A DNA stretch of 64,000 nucleotides from Actinocatenispora sp963805605 (GCA_963805605.1 CAWDUX010000002.1:1240001-1304000); one strand, 5' to 3'; positions 43,798-52,978 are shown, counted from the first letter of the stretch. Notes: generated by a model from the sequence alone, not told the origin. Made by a program: numbers and translations.

Positions 43798-44412
43798 GTG
43801 CCCCCATTGATCATCACCTTCACCCCGCGCCCGGCCGAGCTCAACAGCGTGCTCCGGCGCATCGCCCGCCGCACCCTATGGCGTTACCGCTTCGTCGGAC
43901 TCTTCCTCGCCGTGGTCTCTGTGCCAGCCCTGCTCGCGGACGATCCGGCGCCGTCATCAACTCTTGGTCGCCTGACGTCCACTCTGCCGACCCCGCTCGT
44001 CGGGCTGATGGAACCGTCATCGTCCGGCTGCTACTTCTTCATCTTCGGCCTGGCGCTGATCGGGCTCTCGTTCACGAGCGTCAGGCGCACCCGCCGGAGT
44101 CTGCCAGGCACCGTCACCGGGGAGGGCACGTACGAGTTCGGACCGGATCACGTGCGCTACACCATGGAGGTGATGGACCAGCAGGTCTCGTGGCGGCATT
44201 ACCGCAGAGCAGTCCGGGTCCGGCGCGGCTGGCTGCTGGTGTCCGAGCCAGGAACGTTTCCCGTCATCCTGCCGGACCGGGCGTTCTCCACGCAGCAGCA
44301 GCAGCAGTTCACTCTGCTGCTGCGCGACCGTGGGCTGATCGGCGAGCAGGGCGTCCGCTCGTCACCCGACGAGCCTTCGGCGCGGCCGCCCGTCGAGCCC
44401 GTCGGGGCGTAG
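43798..44412 (+). CDS. YcxB-like two-helix membrane protein
   Basis: A 204-residue protein with two membrane helices near residues 32-47 and 75-93 (VGLFLAVVSVPALL, CYFFIFGLALIGLSF). A soluble YcxB-like domain follows (FGPDHVRYTMEVMDQQVSWRHYRRAVRVRRGWLL in family terms; VILPDRAFSTQQQQQF). The C-terminus is disordered. Function is unknown. A TAGCAT (43786-43791) six bases before the GTG could be a leaderless -10, but the -35 is poor. Confidence 0.7.
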   Translation: MPPLIITFTPRPAELNSVLRRIARRTLWRYRFVGLFLAVVSVPALLADDPAPSSTLGRLTSTLPTPLVGLMEPSSSGCYFFIFGLALIGLSFTSVRRTRRSLPGTVTGEGTYEFGPDHVRYTMEVMDQQVSWRHYRRAVRVRRGWLLVSEPGTFPVILPDRAFSTQQQQQFTLLLRDRGLIGEQGVRSSPDEPSARPPVEPVGA

Positions 44413-44462
44413 GAGCAAGCGCCGGGTCGGACAGGCCGACCCGGCGCTCGTGGTCCGCGTGC

Positions 44463-45011
44463 TCAGGGGGTACGACCGAGCAGGCCGAGCAACCGGTCCT
44501 GCTCCGACGCGTCGGCCGGCACCGGCACCTCCGGCCCACACACCCCGGGAGAACGCAGGGCGTCGCCGAGCCCCTGGGCCATCTCGTACGCCCGGTGCAC
44601 CTCACCGGCCGGCAGCGTCTCGTCCTGACCACTGCCCCGGGCGATGTCCCAGGCGTGCATCAGCAGGTCGAAGCCGAGGAACGAATCCACCGTCTGCTCG
44701 ACCGTGGTCCGCCCGAACGCTCCGTCGTACTCCGCACCCGCCCGGGCCGGGTCAGCCAGGAACTCCCGCATCGCCGCGTCCACCTCGGCCCAGGCGGCCA
44801 GCGGCTCGTCGGCCACCGACGACTTCGGCTCGATCGGCTCGCCGACGGCGCCCGGCATCCGCCGGTAGCTGTCGATCACATGGCTGAGCACGTCGCGTAC
44901 CGCCCAGCCCGCACACGGGGTGGGACTGCCCCACGCATCGTCCGATACCGCCGCCAACCGCCGACCGAACTCGTCGGCCAGGACCCCGTACCGCGTAGAA
45001 ATCTCGCTCAT
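44463..45011 (-). CDS. TIGR03086-type DinB/maleylpyruvate isomerase-like metal-binding protein
   Basis: A 182-residue protein. The N-terminal helical bundle carries TPCAGWAVRDVLSHVIDSYR, the WxVRDVLxH pattern of the mycothiol-dependent isomerase/DinB superfamily, with His as metal ligand. DLLMHAWDIARGSGQ supplies the second His. It probably binds a divalent metal and uses mycothiol as cofactor; substrate is unknown. The ATG overlaps the araC-like stop (ATGA), so it is coupled to that regulator. Confidence 0.82.
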   Translation of the reverse strand: MSEISTRYGVLADEFGRRLAAVSDDAWGSPTPCAGWAVRDVLSHVIDSYRRMPGAVGEPIEPKSSVADEPLAAWAEVDAAMREFLADPARAGAEYDGAFGRTTVEQTVDSFLGFDLLMHAWDIARGSGQDETLPAGEVHRAYEMAQGLGDALRSPGVCGPEVPVPADASEQDRLLGLLGRTP

Positions 45012-45889
45012 GCGGCCAAGTATGGATCGCGGCCCGGCGCCCCGTCGTGTACGGATCGGACACGATCCCGCCGACCGGTGCCACCGGGACGCCGGCCGGC
45101 CAGTTCCGCCGGGCTCGCGCCGGCGATCATCCGGCAGTCCCGGGACAGGTGCGGCTGATCGGTGTAGCCGGCAGCCACCGCCAGGCACGCCAGGTCGGCG
45201 CCCGCACCGGAGCCGCGTGCCAGCGCCAGGAACCGCTGCAGCCGCAGGATCCGCCGCAACGTCGCTGGCCCGTACCCGAACGCGCGGACACACTGCCGGT
45301 GCAACTGCCGGTCGCCGAGGGCCAGTTCCGCAGCAACCTCCGCGACGGTGATCCCCGGCCGGGCGGCCAGCAGTCGGGGCAGCGTGCCGGCCACCGGGCC
45401 CGGCTCCGGCGAGCCGGCCACCCAGCCGCGTACAGCCCGCTGGAACGCCGCCAGGCCCGCCGTGGCGTCACGGGCCTCACCCACCTGCTCGACCAGGTGA
45501 CGGCCCGCGCGCCCACCCAGTACATCGGACAGCTCCAGTCTGCGGTCGTACAGCTCCTGCACATCGACGCCCAGCGCCACGCCGGCCCGGCCCGGCCGGA
45601 ACCGGACCCCGTACACCGGTGTCGCCGTCGGCAGCCGGAACGTCCAGGCGGACGTCTCCGGGCCGCACACCCAGGCGGTGCCGTTGCCGACCCACAGCAC
45701 GTCGACGCAGCCGTCCGGTACCAGCCGGAGCTGTCCGCCGAGCCGGGCCTGCCAGGTGGTGGCCAGGTGCCCGGACAGATCCGCGGCCGCCGGTACCGGG
45801 GTGTACCAGGTCTCACCGGACGGCGCAGCCCATCCGGCGGCACTCGCCGCGAGCGGCGGTCCGGCCCATCGGTCCTGGTCAGAGCGCAT
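45008..45889 (-). CDS. AraC-family transcriptional regulator with N-terminal sensor domain
   Basis: A 293-residue regulator. The N-terminal part (LVPDGCVDVLWVGNG, VYGVRFRPGRAGVALGVD) is the DUF6597-like sensor domain of this AraC group. The C-terminal 100 residues hold two helix-turn-helix motifs (TVAEVAAELALGDRQLHRQC and LACLAVAAGYTDQPHLSRDC). It lies directly upstream of the DinB-like gene with a 4-base overlap, so it may control it. No membrane segment. Confidence 0.85.
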   Translation of the reverse strand: MRSDQDRWAGPPLAASAAGWAAPSGETWYTPVPAAADLSGHLATTWQARLGGQLRLVPDGCVDVLWVGNGTAWVCGPETSAWTFRLPTATPVYGVRFRPGRAGVALGVDVQELYDRRLELSDVLGGRAGRHLVEQVGEARDATAGLAAFQRAVRGWVAGSPEPGPVAGTLPRLLAARPGITVAEVAAELALGDRQLHRQCVRAFGYGPATLRRILRLQRFLALARGSGAGADLACLAVAAGYTDQPHLSRDCRMIAGASPAELAGRRPGGTGRRDRVRSVHDGAPGRDPYLAA

Positions 45890-45941
45890 AACGCCACGCT
45901 ACCGCCGCCCGGTGACAGTCCGCTCCCGCCGGTTCCCGCCC

Positions 45942-46799
45942 CTACCCGACCGGCTCGTCCCGTCGGCGGCGGGTAGCCACGGCGCGGTACGCCCATTCGG
46001 CCGGATCGTCCGGATAGTCCACGCCGACCAGAGTCAGCCCCTGCGCCGGCGCGACCGGTACCTCGCTGGCCCGCTCGCCCCGGGACAGCAGACCCGCCGG
46101 CCAGTCCGCCGGACGCCGGCCCTCACCGACCGCCAGTAGGGCACCGACCAGGCTACGCACCATGGCCTGGCAGAACGCGTCCGCCTGTACCGCCGCCACC
46201 AGTACCCCGTCCGGGGTGCTCGACCAGTCCAGCCTCTGCAGTTCCCGGATGGTGGTGGCGTTGTCCTTGCGGCGGCAGTACGCGGCGAAGTCGTGCTCGC
46301 CGAGCAGTCCGGCCGACGCCGTACGCATGGCCGCCACGTCCAGCCGCCGTGACCAGCCCAGGGTGTCGAACCGGCGCAGCGGGGACGGGCCGGCCGGGTC
46401 GTCGGTCACCCGGTACTCGTAGCGTCGCCGGTACGCCGCGAACCGGGCGTCGAAACGCCCATCCACCGGACGTACCGCCGGCACCCGTACGTCCGACGGC
46501 AGCACCCCGGCCAGCCGACGTACCGCGACCTGCGGGTCGGCCACATCGGCGGACCGGGCCGTGGCGACCTTCGGCCAGGCGTCGTCCGGCACGTCCACGT
46601 GGCAGACCTGCCCGGTGGCATGCACCCCGGCGTCGGTACGCCCCGCGACCGTCAGCCCGGTGTGGCTGCCGAACAACCGGTCCAGCGCGGTGGCCAGCTC
46701 ACCGGCCACGGTCCGTCGTTCCGGCTGCACCGCCCAACCGGAGAACCCGGTCCCGTCGTACGCCACTGCCAGCCTCAGCCGCACGCCCACCACCCCCAT
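45942..46799 (-). CDS. truA: tRNA pseudouridine(38-40) synthase TruA
   Basis: A 285-residue enzyme that makes pseudouridine at positions 38-40 of tRNA. The catalytic Asp is D56 in GRTDAGVHA. YRRRYEYRV and AFCQAMVRSLVGALLAVGEG are conserved. The ATG at 46799 or the GTG at 46784 (which gives MRLRLAVAYDGTGFSGW) may be the start; the second is closer to the family norm. It is the last gene of the infA-rplQ operon, 60 bases after rplQ. Confidence 0.94.
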   Translation of the reverse strand: MGVVGVRLRLAVAYDGTGFSGWAVQPERRTVAGELATALDRLFGSHTGLTVAGRTDAGVHATGQVCHVDVPDDAWPKVATARSADVADPQVAVRRLAGVLPSDVRVPAVRPVDGRFDARFAAYRRRYEYRVTDDPAGPSPLRRFDTLGWSRRLDVAAMRTASAGLLGEHDFAAYCRRKDNATTIRELQRLDWSSTPDGVLVAAVQADAFCQAMVRSLVGALLAVGEGRRPADWPAGLLSRGERASEVPVAPAQGLTLVGVDYPDDPAEWAYRAVATRRRRDEPVG

Positions 46800-46859
46800 C
46801 CGGATACGGACGAACCCGCCACCTTTCGGGGGCGGGCTCGTCAGCTGCTGCAGGTCGTT

Positions 46860-47378
46860 CTACTCGGCGGACTTGTCGTCCTTGCTCTCGCTGGTGCTGT
46901 CGTCGGCGACGGCCTCGACGGCCGACTGCTCGGTCGTCTCCTCCGGGGCGAGGGCCTCGACGGCCTCCGTCTTCTTCGCCGGACGGCTGGCCCGCTTCGC
47001 CTTCGGCGCGGGCGCCTCGACGAGCTCCTCGACCAGCTCGATGACGGCCATCGGAGCGTTGTCGCCCTTACGCGGGCCGACCTTCACGATCCGGGTGTAA
47101 CCACCCGGGCGGCTGGTGAACCGCGGCGCGATCTCGGCGAACAGCTGGTACGCAACGTCCTTGTCCCGCACCACCGTGGCGACCCGGCGACGGGCGTGCA
47201 GGTCGCCACGCTTCGCGAAGGTCACCATCCGCTCGGCGAGCGGGCGGACCCGCTTGGCCTTCGCTTCGGTGGTGGTGATCCGGCCGTGCTTGAACAGCGA
47301 CGTCGCCAGGTTCGCCAGCATCAACCGCTCGTGGGCCGGGCTACCACCCAGACGGGCACCCCTGGTCGGCTTGGGCAT
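46860..47378 (-). CDS. rplQ: 50S ribosomal protein L17
   Basis: A 172-residue L17. The core KPTRGARLGGSPAHERLMLANLA to GDNAPMAVIELVE is standard. The last 50 residues are a Lys/Ala-rich then acidic extension (ending SESKDDKSAE), usual in actinobacteria. Downstream of rpoA with 61 bases between. Confidence 0.96.
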   Translation of the reverse strand: MPKPTRGARLGGSPAHERLMLANLATSLFKHGRITTTEAKAKRVRPLAERMVTFAKRGDLHARRRVATVVRDKDVAYQLFAEIAPRFTSRPGGYTRIVKVGPRKGDNAPMAVIELVEELVEAPAPKAKRASRPAKKTEAVEALAPEETTEQSAVEAVADDSTSESKDDKSAE

Positions 47379-47439
47379 CGTTCTCAGGCTCCTCTAGTTC
47401 AATGCGGGCGCAAATCGCGACGCCGCCCGCCCGGGTGTT

Positions 47440-48462
47440 CTACAGCTGCTCGGTCTCGCGGAAGTCGTTGCCGTCGTAGTCGGGCTCGGCGAAGCTCTCC
47501 GCGACACTGGCGGGGTCGAACCCGGGAGCCTGGTCCTTGAGACCCAGTCCCATGCCTGCCAGCTTCATCTTGACCTCGTCGATGGACTTCTGGCCGAAGT
47601 TGCGGATGTCCAGCAGGTCCGCCTCGGTACGGGACAGCAGTTCACCCACCGAGTTGATGCCCTCACGCTTGAGGCAGTTGTACGACCGGACCGTCAGGTC
47701 GAGTTCCTCGATCGGCAGGGCCAGGTCGGCGGCGAGCTGAGCGTCCTGCGGCGACGGGCCGATGTCGATACCCTCGGCCGCTTCGTCCAACTCCCGGGCC
47801 AGCCCGAACAGCTCGACCAGGGTCGAGCCGGCGGAGGCCAGCGCCGTACGGGGGCTGATCGAGTTCTTCGTCTCGACGTCCAGGACCAGCTTGTCGAAGT
47901 CGGTACGCTGCTCGACCCGCGTCGCCTCGACGCGGTAGCTGACCTTCAGCACCGGGGAGTAGATCGAGTCGACCGGGATCCGGCCGATCTCCTGCCCCGC
48001 CTGCTTGTTCTGCGCCGCGGTCACGTAGCCACGACCGCGCTCCACGACCAGCTCCATGTCGAGCCGACCCTTGTCGTTCAGCGTGGCCAGGTGCAGGTCC
48101 GGGTTGTGGACCTCCACGCCGGCCGGCGGCTGGATGTCACCTGCGGTGACCGGTCCAGGGCCCTGCTTACGCAGGTACATGGTGACCGGCTCGTCGTGCT
48201 CGGAGCTGACGGTCAGCTCCTTGATGTTGAGCACCAGGTCGACGACGTCCTCCTTGACACCGGGGATCGTCGTGAACTCGTGCAGGACACCGTCGATCTT
48301 GATGCTGGTGACGGCCGCGCCGGGAATCGAGCTGAGCAGGGTACGCCGCAGCGAGTTGCCGAGCGTGTAGCCGAAGCCCGGCTCCAGGGGCTCGATGGTG
48401 AACCGGGACCGGTTCTCCGCGATCGACTCCTCGGACAGCGACGGGCGCTGGGTGATGAGCAC
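47440..48462 (-). CDS. rpoA: DNA-directed RNA polymerase subunit alpha
   Basis: A 340-residue alpha subunit. The N-terminal domain (RFTIEPLEPGFGYTLGNSLRR) forms the assembly dimer. The C-terminal domain (LDLTVRSYNCLKREGINSVG, LLDIRNFGQKSIDEVKMKLAG) binds UP elements and activators. The GTG at 48462 (VLITQRPSLSEE) follows a GGAGGAA ribosome site and gives the family start. Lies between rpsD and rplQ. Confidence 0.97.
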   Translation of the reverse strand: MLITQRPSLSEESIAENRSRFTIEPLEPGFGYTLGNSLRRTLLSSIPGAAVTSIKIDGVLHEFTTIPGVKEDVVDLVLNIKELTVSSEHDEPVTMYLRKQGPGPVTAGDIQPPAGVEVHNPDLHLATLNDKGRLDMELVVERGRGYVTAAQNKQAGQEIGRIPVDSIYSPVLKVSYRVEATRVEQRTDFDKLVLDVETKNSISPRTALASAGSTLVELFGLARELDEAAEGIDIGPSPQDAQLAADLALPIEELDLTVRSYNCLKREGINSVGELLSRTEADLLDIRNFGQKSIDEVKMKLAGMGLGLKDQAPGFDPASVAESFAEPDYDGNDFRETEQL

Positions 48463-48548
48463 GGTTGTTCCTCCATGGTCGGGGTGCCCGCTATATGACA
48501 CCTACCGGATGCGGTCCCCGGGACAACGCGCCCCGGGGACCGACGGTG

Positions 48549-49175
48549 TTACTTCGAGTAGTACTCGACGATGAGCTGCTCCTGGACCGGCGTGTCGATG
48601 ACCTGCCGGGCCGGGGTGGAGTGGATCAGGATCTTCAGCTGGCCGGGGATGGCCTCCAGCCACGCCGGGATGGTCTTCTCGCCGGCCTCGGCGCGAGCGA
48701 CCACGAACGGCGTCATCTCCCGGGACTTCTCCCGGACCTCGACGATGTCGTGCTCGGAGACCTGGTACGACGGGATGTCCACCTTGCGACCGTTGACCAC
48801 GATGTGGCCGTGCCGGATCACCTGGCGGGCCATGTCCCGGGACTTGGCGTAGCCGGCCCGGTAGACGACGTTGTCCAGGCGCATCTCCAGCAGCTGCAGC
48901 AGGACCTCACCGGTCTTGCCGGAGCGCCGGTTGGCCTCCTCGTAGTACCGGGAAAACTGCTTCTCCAGCACCCCGTAGACCCGCTTGGCCTTCTGCTTCT
49001 CCCGCAGCTGGAGCAGGTACTCGGTCTCCTTGAGACGACCGCGTCCGTGCTGCCCCGGCGGGTACGGCCGGGACTCCAGCGGGCACTTCGGGCCCTCGCA
49101 CTTGCTGCCCTTGAGGTACAGCTTCATCTTCTCGCGCCGGCAACGACGGCAATCCGGACCTGTGTAACGAGCCAT
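48549..49175 (-). CDS. rpsD: 30S ribosomal protein S4, zinc-binding form
   Basis: A 208-residue S4, primary 16S binder and assembly nucleator. The N-terminus has CRRCRREK and a CEGPKC pair within the first 32 residues, so this is the C+ zinc-binding form. Its MRLDNVVYRAGYAKSRDMARQ S4 RNA-binding domain is complete. A zinc-free paralogue may exist elsewhere for zinc limitation, but none is seen here. Confidence 0.96.
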   Translation of the reverse strand: MARYTGPDCRRCRREKMKLYLKGSKCEGPKCPLESRPYPPGQHGRGRLKETEYLLQLREKQKAKRVYGVLEKQFSRYYEEANRRSGKTGEVLLQLLEMRLDNVVYRAGYAKSRDMARQVIRHGHIVVNGRKVDIPSYQVSEHDIVEVREKSREMTPFVVARAEAGEKTIPAWLEAIPGQLKILIHSTPARQVIDTPVQEQLIVEYYSK

Positions 49176-49192
49176 GACTCTTCTGCTCCCCC

Positions 49193-49594
49193 TCAGACCC
49201 GGCGACGCTTCGGCGGCCGGCATCCGTTGTGCGGCTGCGGCGTGACGTCCTGGATCGATCCGACCTCCAGGCCAGCGGCCTGCAGCGAGCGGATCGCGGT
49301 CTCCCGGCCGGAGCCGGGGCCCTTGACGAACACGTCCACCTTGCGCATGCCGTGCTCCATGGCACGACGTGCGGCGGCCTCGGCGGCCAGCTGCGCGGCG
49401 AACGGGGTCGACTTGCGGGAGCCCTTGAAGCCCACCTGGCCGGACGACGCCCAGGAGATCACGCCACCCATCGGGTCCGTGATGGACACGATGGTGTTGT
49501 TGAACGTGCTCTTGATGTGGGCGTGGCCGTGGGCCACATTCTTCTTCTCCTTGCGCCGTACCTTCTTGGCACCGGCGCGCGCCTTGGGCGGCAT
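49193..49594 (-). CDS. rpsK: 30S ribosomal protein S11
   Basis: A 133-residue S11 lining the mRNA exit channel. It has HGHAHIKSTFNNTIVSITDP and ends DVTPQPHNGCRPPKRRRV, the conserved terminus. It lies between rpsM and rpsD in the alpha operon. Confidence 0.97.
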   Translation of the reverse strand: MPPKARAGAKKVRRKEKKNVAHGHAHIKSTFNNTIVSITDPMGGVISWASSGQVGFKGSRKSTPFAAQLAAEAAARRAMEHGMRKVDVFVKGPGSGRETAIRSLQAAGLEVGSIQDVTPQPHNGCRPPKRRRV

Positions 49595-49634
49595 ACCTGT
49601 ATGTCTCTCCTGTCAAGATCGAGATCTGGGACTG

Positions 49635-50015
49635 CTACTTCTTGCCGGCCTTCTTCTTGCCGGCCACGGTGCGCTTGGGTCCCTTACGGCCGCGCGCGTT
49701 GGTACGGGTCCGCTGCCCGCGGACGGGCAGGCCGCGACGGTGCCGGATGCCCTGGTAGCAACCGATCTCGATCTTGCGCCGGATGTCCGAGGCAACCTCG
49801 CGGCGAAGGTCACCCTCTACCTGGTAGTTGGCCTCGATCCAGTCGCGGAGCTGTACGAGCTCCTCGTCGGTGAGGTCACGGACGCGCTTGTCGGGGCTGA
49901 TGCCGGTCTGTGCGAGCGTCTCGTGCGCCCGGGTCCGACCGACCCCGTAGATGTACGTGAGCGCGATCTCCATCCGCTTTTCGCGGGGCAGATCGACGCC
50001 GACCAGACGTGCCAT
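49635..50015 (-). CDS. rpsM: 30S ribosomal protein S13
   Basis: A 126-residue S13 at the subunit bridge. It starts MARLVGVDLPREKRMEIALTYI; the signature IGCYQGIRHRRGLPVRGQRT is present, and the tail is Lys-rich (TVAGKKKAGKK). First gene after the hairpins that follow rpmJ. Confidence 0.97.
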   Translation of the reverse strand: MARLVGVDLPREKRMEIALTYIYGVGRTRAHETLAQTGISPDKRVRDLTDEELVQLRDWIEANYQVEGDLRREVASDIRRKIEIGCYQGIRHRRGLPVRGQRTRTNARGRKGPKRTVAGKKKAGKK

Positions 50016-50085
50016 AAGTGGGCGTACTCCTCAAGTCTTTCCGGAGGTCTGCGCCCGTCCGCCCCCGCCCGCCCAATGAGCGGGG

Positions 50086-50105
50086 CCCCGGCCTCCGGGC
50101 CGGGG
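50086..50105 (-). terminator. Hairpin between rpmJ and rpsM
   Basis: CCCCGGCC (50086-50093) pairs with GGCCGGGG (50098-50105) over a four-base loop. A second small stem CACCGC/GCGGTG follows near 50113-50128. The 212-base rpmJ-rpsM gap thus holds partial termination or attenuation signals within the operon. Confidence 0.5.
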
Positions 50106-50227
50106 GTATCACACCGCCTGCGCGGTGCGATCGGGTCCGGTCGCCGTTGCCGGTCGACCGACCCGTTGGACGGGCCTTTCTTCGTTCAGCGTTTGCCGTG
50201 ATCTGGGGCAGTGCTCGGGTGGGCTGG

Positions 50228-50341
50228 TCAGCCCTGCCGCTGCTTGTGGCGCGGGTCGGAGCAGATCACCATGACCCGGCCGTGGCGACGGATCACCCGG
50301 CACTTGCTACAGATCTTCTTAACGCTCGGCTTTACCTTCAC
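50228..50341 (-). CDS. rpmJ: 50S ribosomal protein L36
   Basis: A 37-residue L36 reading MKVKPSVKKICSKCRVIRRH onwards to RHKQRQG, with the zinc ligands CxxC, C and H. It was too short for a typical length cut-off. GTG start at 50341. It lies between infA and rpsM as usual. Confidence 0.95.
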   Translation of the reverse strand: MKVKPSVKKICSKCRVIRRHGRVMVICSDPRHKQRQG

Positions 50342-50553
50342 GTTCTCTAGCGTCCTTTGCAGGTTCGCAAGGCCGGCTGGTCAGGCCGAACCCCGCACGC
50401 ACCTGGGGTACGTGCATTGATCACGGGCACGGACGACCCGGGCCACGCAGCGACGAAAGACCGGATCATGATGCCAGGACCCGGCCGGTACGCCACTGAA
50501 CGAAACCACTCCGACCCGGCGCCGTCGTCAGACGGAACCGGACCGGACCGGAT

Positions 50554-50775
50554 TCACTTGTAGCGGTAGACGATGCGTCCCCGAGTCAGGTCGTAGGGCG
50601 AAAGCTCCACGACAACCCGGTCCTCAGGCAAGATACGGATGTAGTGCTGCCGCATCTTGCCACTGATGTGAGCCAACACTCGATGGCCGTTCGAGAGCTC
50701 CACCCGGAACATCGCGTTCGGGAGAGGCTCGACGACACGGCCTTCGATCTCGATGGCGCCGTCCTTCTTCGGCAT
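50554..50775 (-). CDS. infA: Translation initiation factor IF-1
   Basis: A 73-residue OB-fold protein (MPKKDGAIEIEGRVVEPLPN, ISGKMRQHYIRILPEDRV, ending GRIVYRYK). It occupies the A site during initiation. Its own promoter lies about 140 bases upstream. It heads the infA-rpmJ-rpsM-rpsK-rpsD-rpoA-rplQ unit. Confidence 0.97.
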   Translation of the reverse strand: MPKKDGAIEIEGRVVEPLPNAMFRVELSNGHRVLAHISGKMRQHYIRILPEDRVVVELSPYDLTRGRIVYRYK

Positions 50776-50915
50776 GTCCTCCGCTAACCGTGACGAGTCG
50801 GGTCCTATGGTCGACGTACAGGCCCTCAGCCGCGATCCCATCGTACGTCCCGACCCAGGCACGAGAGGTGAGCTGGACCGGGGCACGAAGGGATGGGCGC
50901 TGTGCGCCATCAGGT

Positions 50916-50945
50916 ATCTTACGCGCCCCTCCCGGGCGATGCCAA
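50916..50945 (-). promoter_or_regulatory. Promoter of the infA-rplQ operon
   Basis: On the minus strand, TTGGCA (50940-50945), an 18-base spacer and TAAGAT (50916-50921) form a strong SigA-type promoter. It lies between the DUF1707 stop and infA, with a leader of about 135 bases. Confidence 0.7.
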
Positions 50946-50977
50946 ACCAGTGTCACCGAAACGTCGATGCGGCCGGC

Positions 50978-51376
50978 TCAACGGCCGTTGTAATGACCCG
51001 CTCGGCGGGAAAGGCCCCAGAACGCGAAGATGAACAACGGCCAGAACGGGAGGACAGTGCCGCCACTGGCCACTGACACCAACACACCCAGAGCGATGAA
51101 CACGAACACCATCGACAACAACGCGGCCGCCCGGCGGGACGCCTCGGCGGCGGTGACCGGACCGCCGTTGCGCCGCGCAATGCTCAGCGGCATCGGGGCC
51201 GACGGCAGATCCGCGGTCAGCGGAGTCAACTCCCGATAGGTCTTCGCCTGATAGGCGGACTGCACCCGCTCATCGAACTCGGACAGTTCCAGACGGCCCT
51301 CACCGAGAGCGTCGCGCAGACGGTCTGCGACCTCCTGGCGCTCCGCGTCCGATATCCGCATGTTCTGCCGGTCCAC
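50978..51376 (-). CDS. DUF1707 SHOCT-like membrane protein
   Basis: A 132-residue protein. The N-terminal DUF1707 domain (MRISDAERQEVADRLRDALG, GRLELSEFDERVQSAYQAKT) is followed by two membrane helices (about 85-118). Function is unknown; such proteins may signal at the membrane. The GTG at 51376 is chosen because GGGAGG sits seven bases upstream. It is inserted between map and infA. Confidence 0.8.
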   Translation of the reverse strand: MDRQNMRISDAERQEVADRLRDALGEGRLELSEFDERVQSAYQAKTYRELTPLTADLPSAPMPLSIARRNGGPVTAAEASRRAAALLSMVFVFIALGVLVSVASGGTVLPFWPLFIFAFWGLSRRAGHYNGR

Positions 51377-51440
51377 GGTATGGCCTCCCCCCGATCAGGG
51401 CCCTTGCACCCATGGTACGGCGGGAATCCGGCGACAGCGT

Positions 51441-52262
51441 TCAGCCGAGCGCCGGGGCCAGCGAGGACGCCAGGTCACCTAGCCGGGACCGGCCACCATC
51501 CGGCGCGGTCAGCACCCACAGGCCGTCCGCGCAGCGCGCCACCGAATGCTCGACGTGCGCGGCGACCGAATGATCCACCGTCGCCACCGTCCACTGGTCG
51601 TCCAACTCGACCACATCCGGCGCACCCATGGTGATCATCGGCTCGATCGCCAGAGCCATCCCGGTGACCAGCTTCGGTCCCTTACCCGGGCGGCCGTGGT
51701 TGAGGATGTGCGGATCCTGGTGCATCTCCGTACCGATGCCGTGCCCGCCGTAACCGTCGACGATCCCGTACGTACCGCCGGCCCGTACCGCCCGCTCGAT
51801 GGCGTGCGAGACGTCGGTGAGACGGCGCCCGGTGCCGACTGCGGCGATACCCGCCCACATCGCGTCCTCGGCCACCTCGATCATCCGCAGCAGCGCGGGG
51901 TCGACCTCACCCACCGGTACGGTGATCGCCGAGTCACCGTGCCAGCCCTCCACGATCGCGCCGCAGTCGATGGAGATGAGGTCACCCTCCACCAGCCGGG
52001 TGTCGTCCGGGATGGCGTGCACCACCCGGTCGTTCACCGACGCGCAGATCGTGGCCGGGTAGCCGAAATAGCCCTTGAAGTTGGGGGTCCCGCCGGCGGA
52101 CCGGATGTTCTCCTCGGCCAGCGCGTCGAGCTCGCTGGTGGACACCCCGGGTGCCACCGCGGCACGCAACTTCTCCAGGGTGTCCGCGACCAGCATGCCG
52201 GCGGTCCACATCAGGTTGATCTGTTCGGGCGACTTGAGCTGGATGCGATCCTTGGCGAACAA
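51441..52262 (-). CDS. map: Type I methionine aminopeptidase
   Basis: A 273-residue enzyme that removes the N-terminal Met from nascent proteins. Metal ligands are in order: DCGAIVEGWHGD (the two Asp), GHGIG (His), ITMGAPD-like Glu in EPMIT, and the Glu of the HVEHSV region. The first codon is TTG (52262), with AGGA a few bases upstream lying in the adk stop; adk ends seven bases before. It is complete. Confidence 0.94.
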   Translation of the reverse strand: MFAKDRIQLKSPEQINLMWTAGMLVADTLEKLRAAVAPGVSTSELDALAEENIRSAGGTPNFKGYFGYPATICASVNDRVVHAIPDDTRLVEGDLISIDCGAIVEGWHGDSAITVPVGEVDPALLRMIEVAEDAMWAGIAAVGTGRRLTDVSHAIERAVRAGGTYGIVDGYGGHGIGTEMHQDPHILNHGRPGKGPKLVTGMALAIEPMITMGAPDVVELDDQWTVATVDHSVAAHVEHSVARCADGLWVLTAPDGGRSRLGDLASSLAPALG

Positions 52263-52269
52263 CTCGGTC

Positions 52270-52923
52270 CTAACCGCCGTACGAGCGCAGGGCGTCGTAC
52301 GCCCGCTGGGTCACGTCCTCGACCGGGCCGACCGCGTCGAGCCCGACCAGCTTGCTCTGTGCGCCGTAGTAGGCCACCAACGGCTGGGTGTCGCGCGAAT
52401 AGACCTGGAGCCGCTTGGTGATGGTCTCCGACTTGTCGTCGTCACGCTGGAACAGCTCGCCGCCGCACCGGTCGCAGACACCTTCCCGGGCCGGCGGATC
52501 GAACTCGACATGCCAGATCTTCCCGCAGCCCCGGCAGGTACGACGGCCCGACAGTCGGCGGATGACCTCTTCCTCCTCGACCACCAGCTCCAACACCAGA
52601 TCCAGTCCGGTGCCCAGGTCGGCGAGCACCTTGTCGAGCTCCTGGGCCTGCGGCACGGTCCGCGGGAAACCGTCGAGCAGGAACCCGTCCTCCGCGTCCG
52701 TCTCCGCCAGCCGCTCCCGGACCATGTTGATGACCACCTGGTCGGGCACCAGATTGCCGGCATCCATGAAGCTCTTGGCCTCACGACCCAGCTCGGTGCC
52801 CTCCGCGACGTTGGCCCGCAGGATGTCACCAGTGGAGATCTTCGGCACCGACAGATGCGATGCGATGTACTCCGCCTGGGTGCCCTTGCCCGCGCCCGGC
52901 GGGCCTACCAGCACCAGCCTCAT
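52270..52923 (-). CDS. adk: Adenylate kinase
   Basis: A 217-residue long-form adenylate kinase. P-loop GPPGAGKGT is at 7-15; DGFPRTVPQAQEL is the NMP-binding motif. The LID has CRGCGKIWH and CDRCGG, four cysteines for zinc. It sits between secY and map, as usual. Confidence 0.97.
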   Translation of the reverse strand: MRLVLVGPPGAGKGTQAEYIASHLSVPKISTGDILRANVAEGTELGREAKSFMDAGNLVPDQVVINMVRERLAETDAEDGFLLDGFPRTVPQAQELDKVLADLGTGLDLVLELVVEEEEVIRRLSGRRTCRGCGKIWHVEFDPPAREGVCDRCGGELFQRDDDKSETITKRLQVYSRDTQPLVAYYGAQSKLVGLDAVGPVEDVTQRAYDALRSYGG

Positions 52924-52978
52924 GCCGTCACCTCGATCCGCCGGACTGCCTGCGGGGCCGCCACGTTGTGCGGCGGCA

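Noticed and set aside
40896..45158. A 1420-codon open frame on the plus strand
   Set aside because: It runs antisense to DUF5925 copy 2, the ABC-F gene and the methyltransferase, and has no family-like sequence. High-GC codon bias keeps the opposite frame open.
52262..52270. Missing start codon for map
   Set aside because: A TTG with an AGGA site just after the adk stop gives the usual N-terminus, so the gene is complete.
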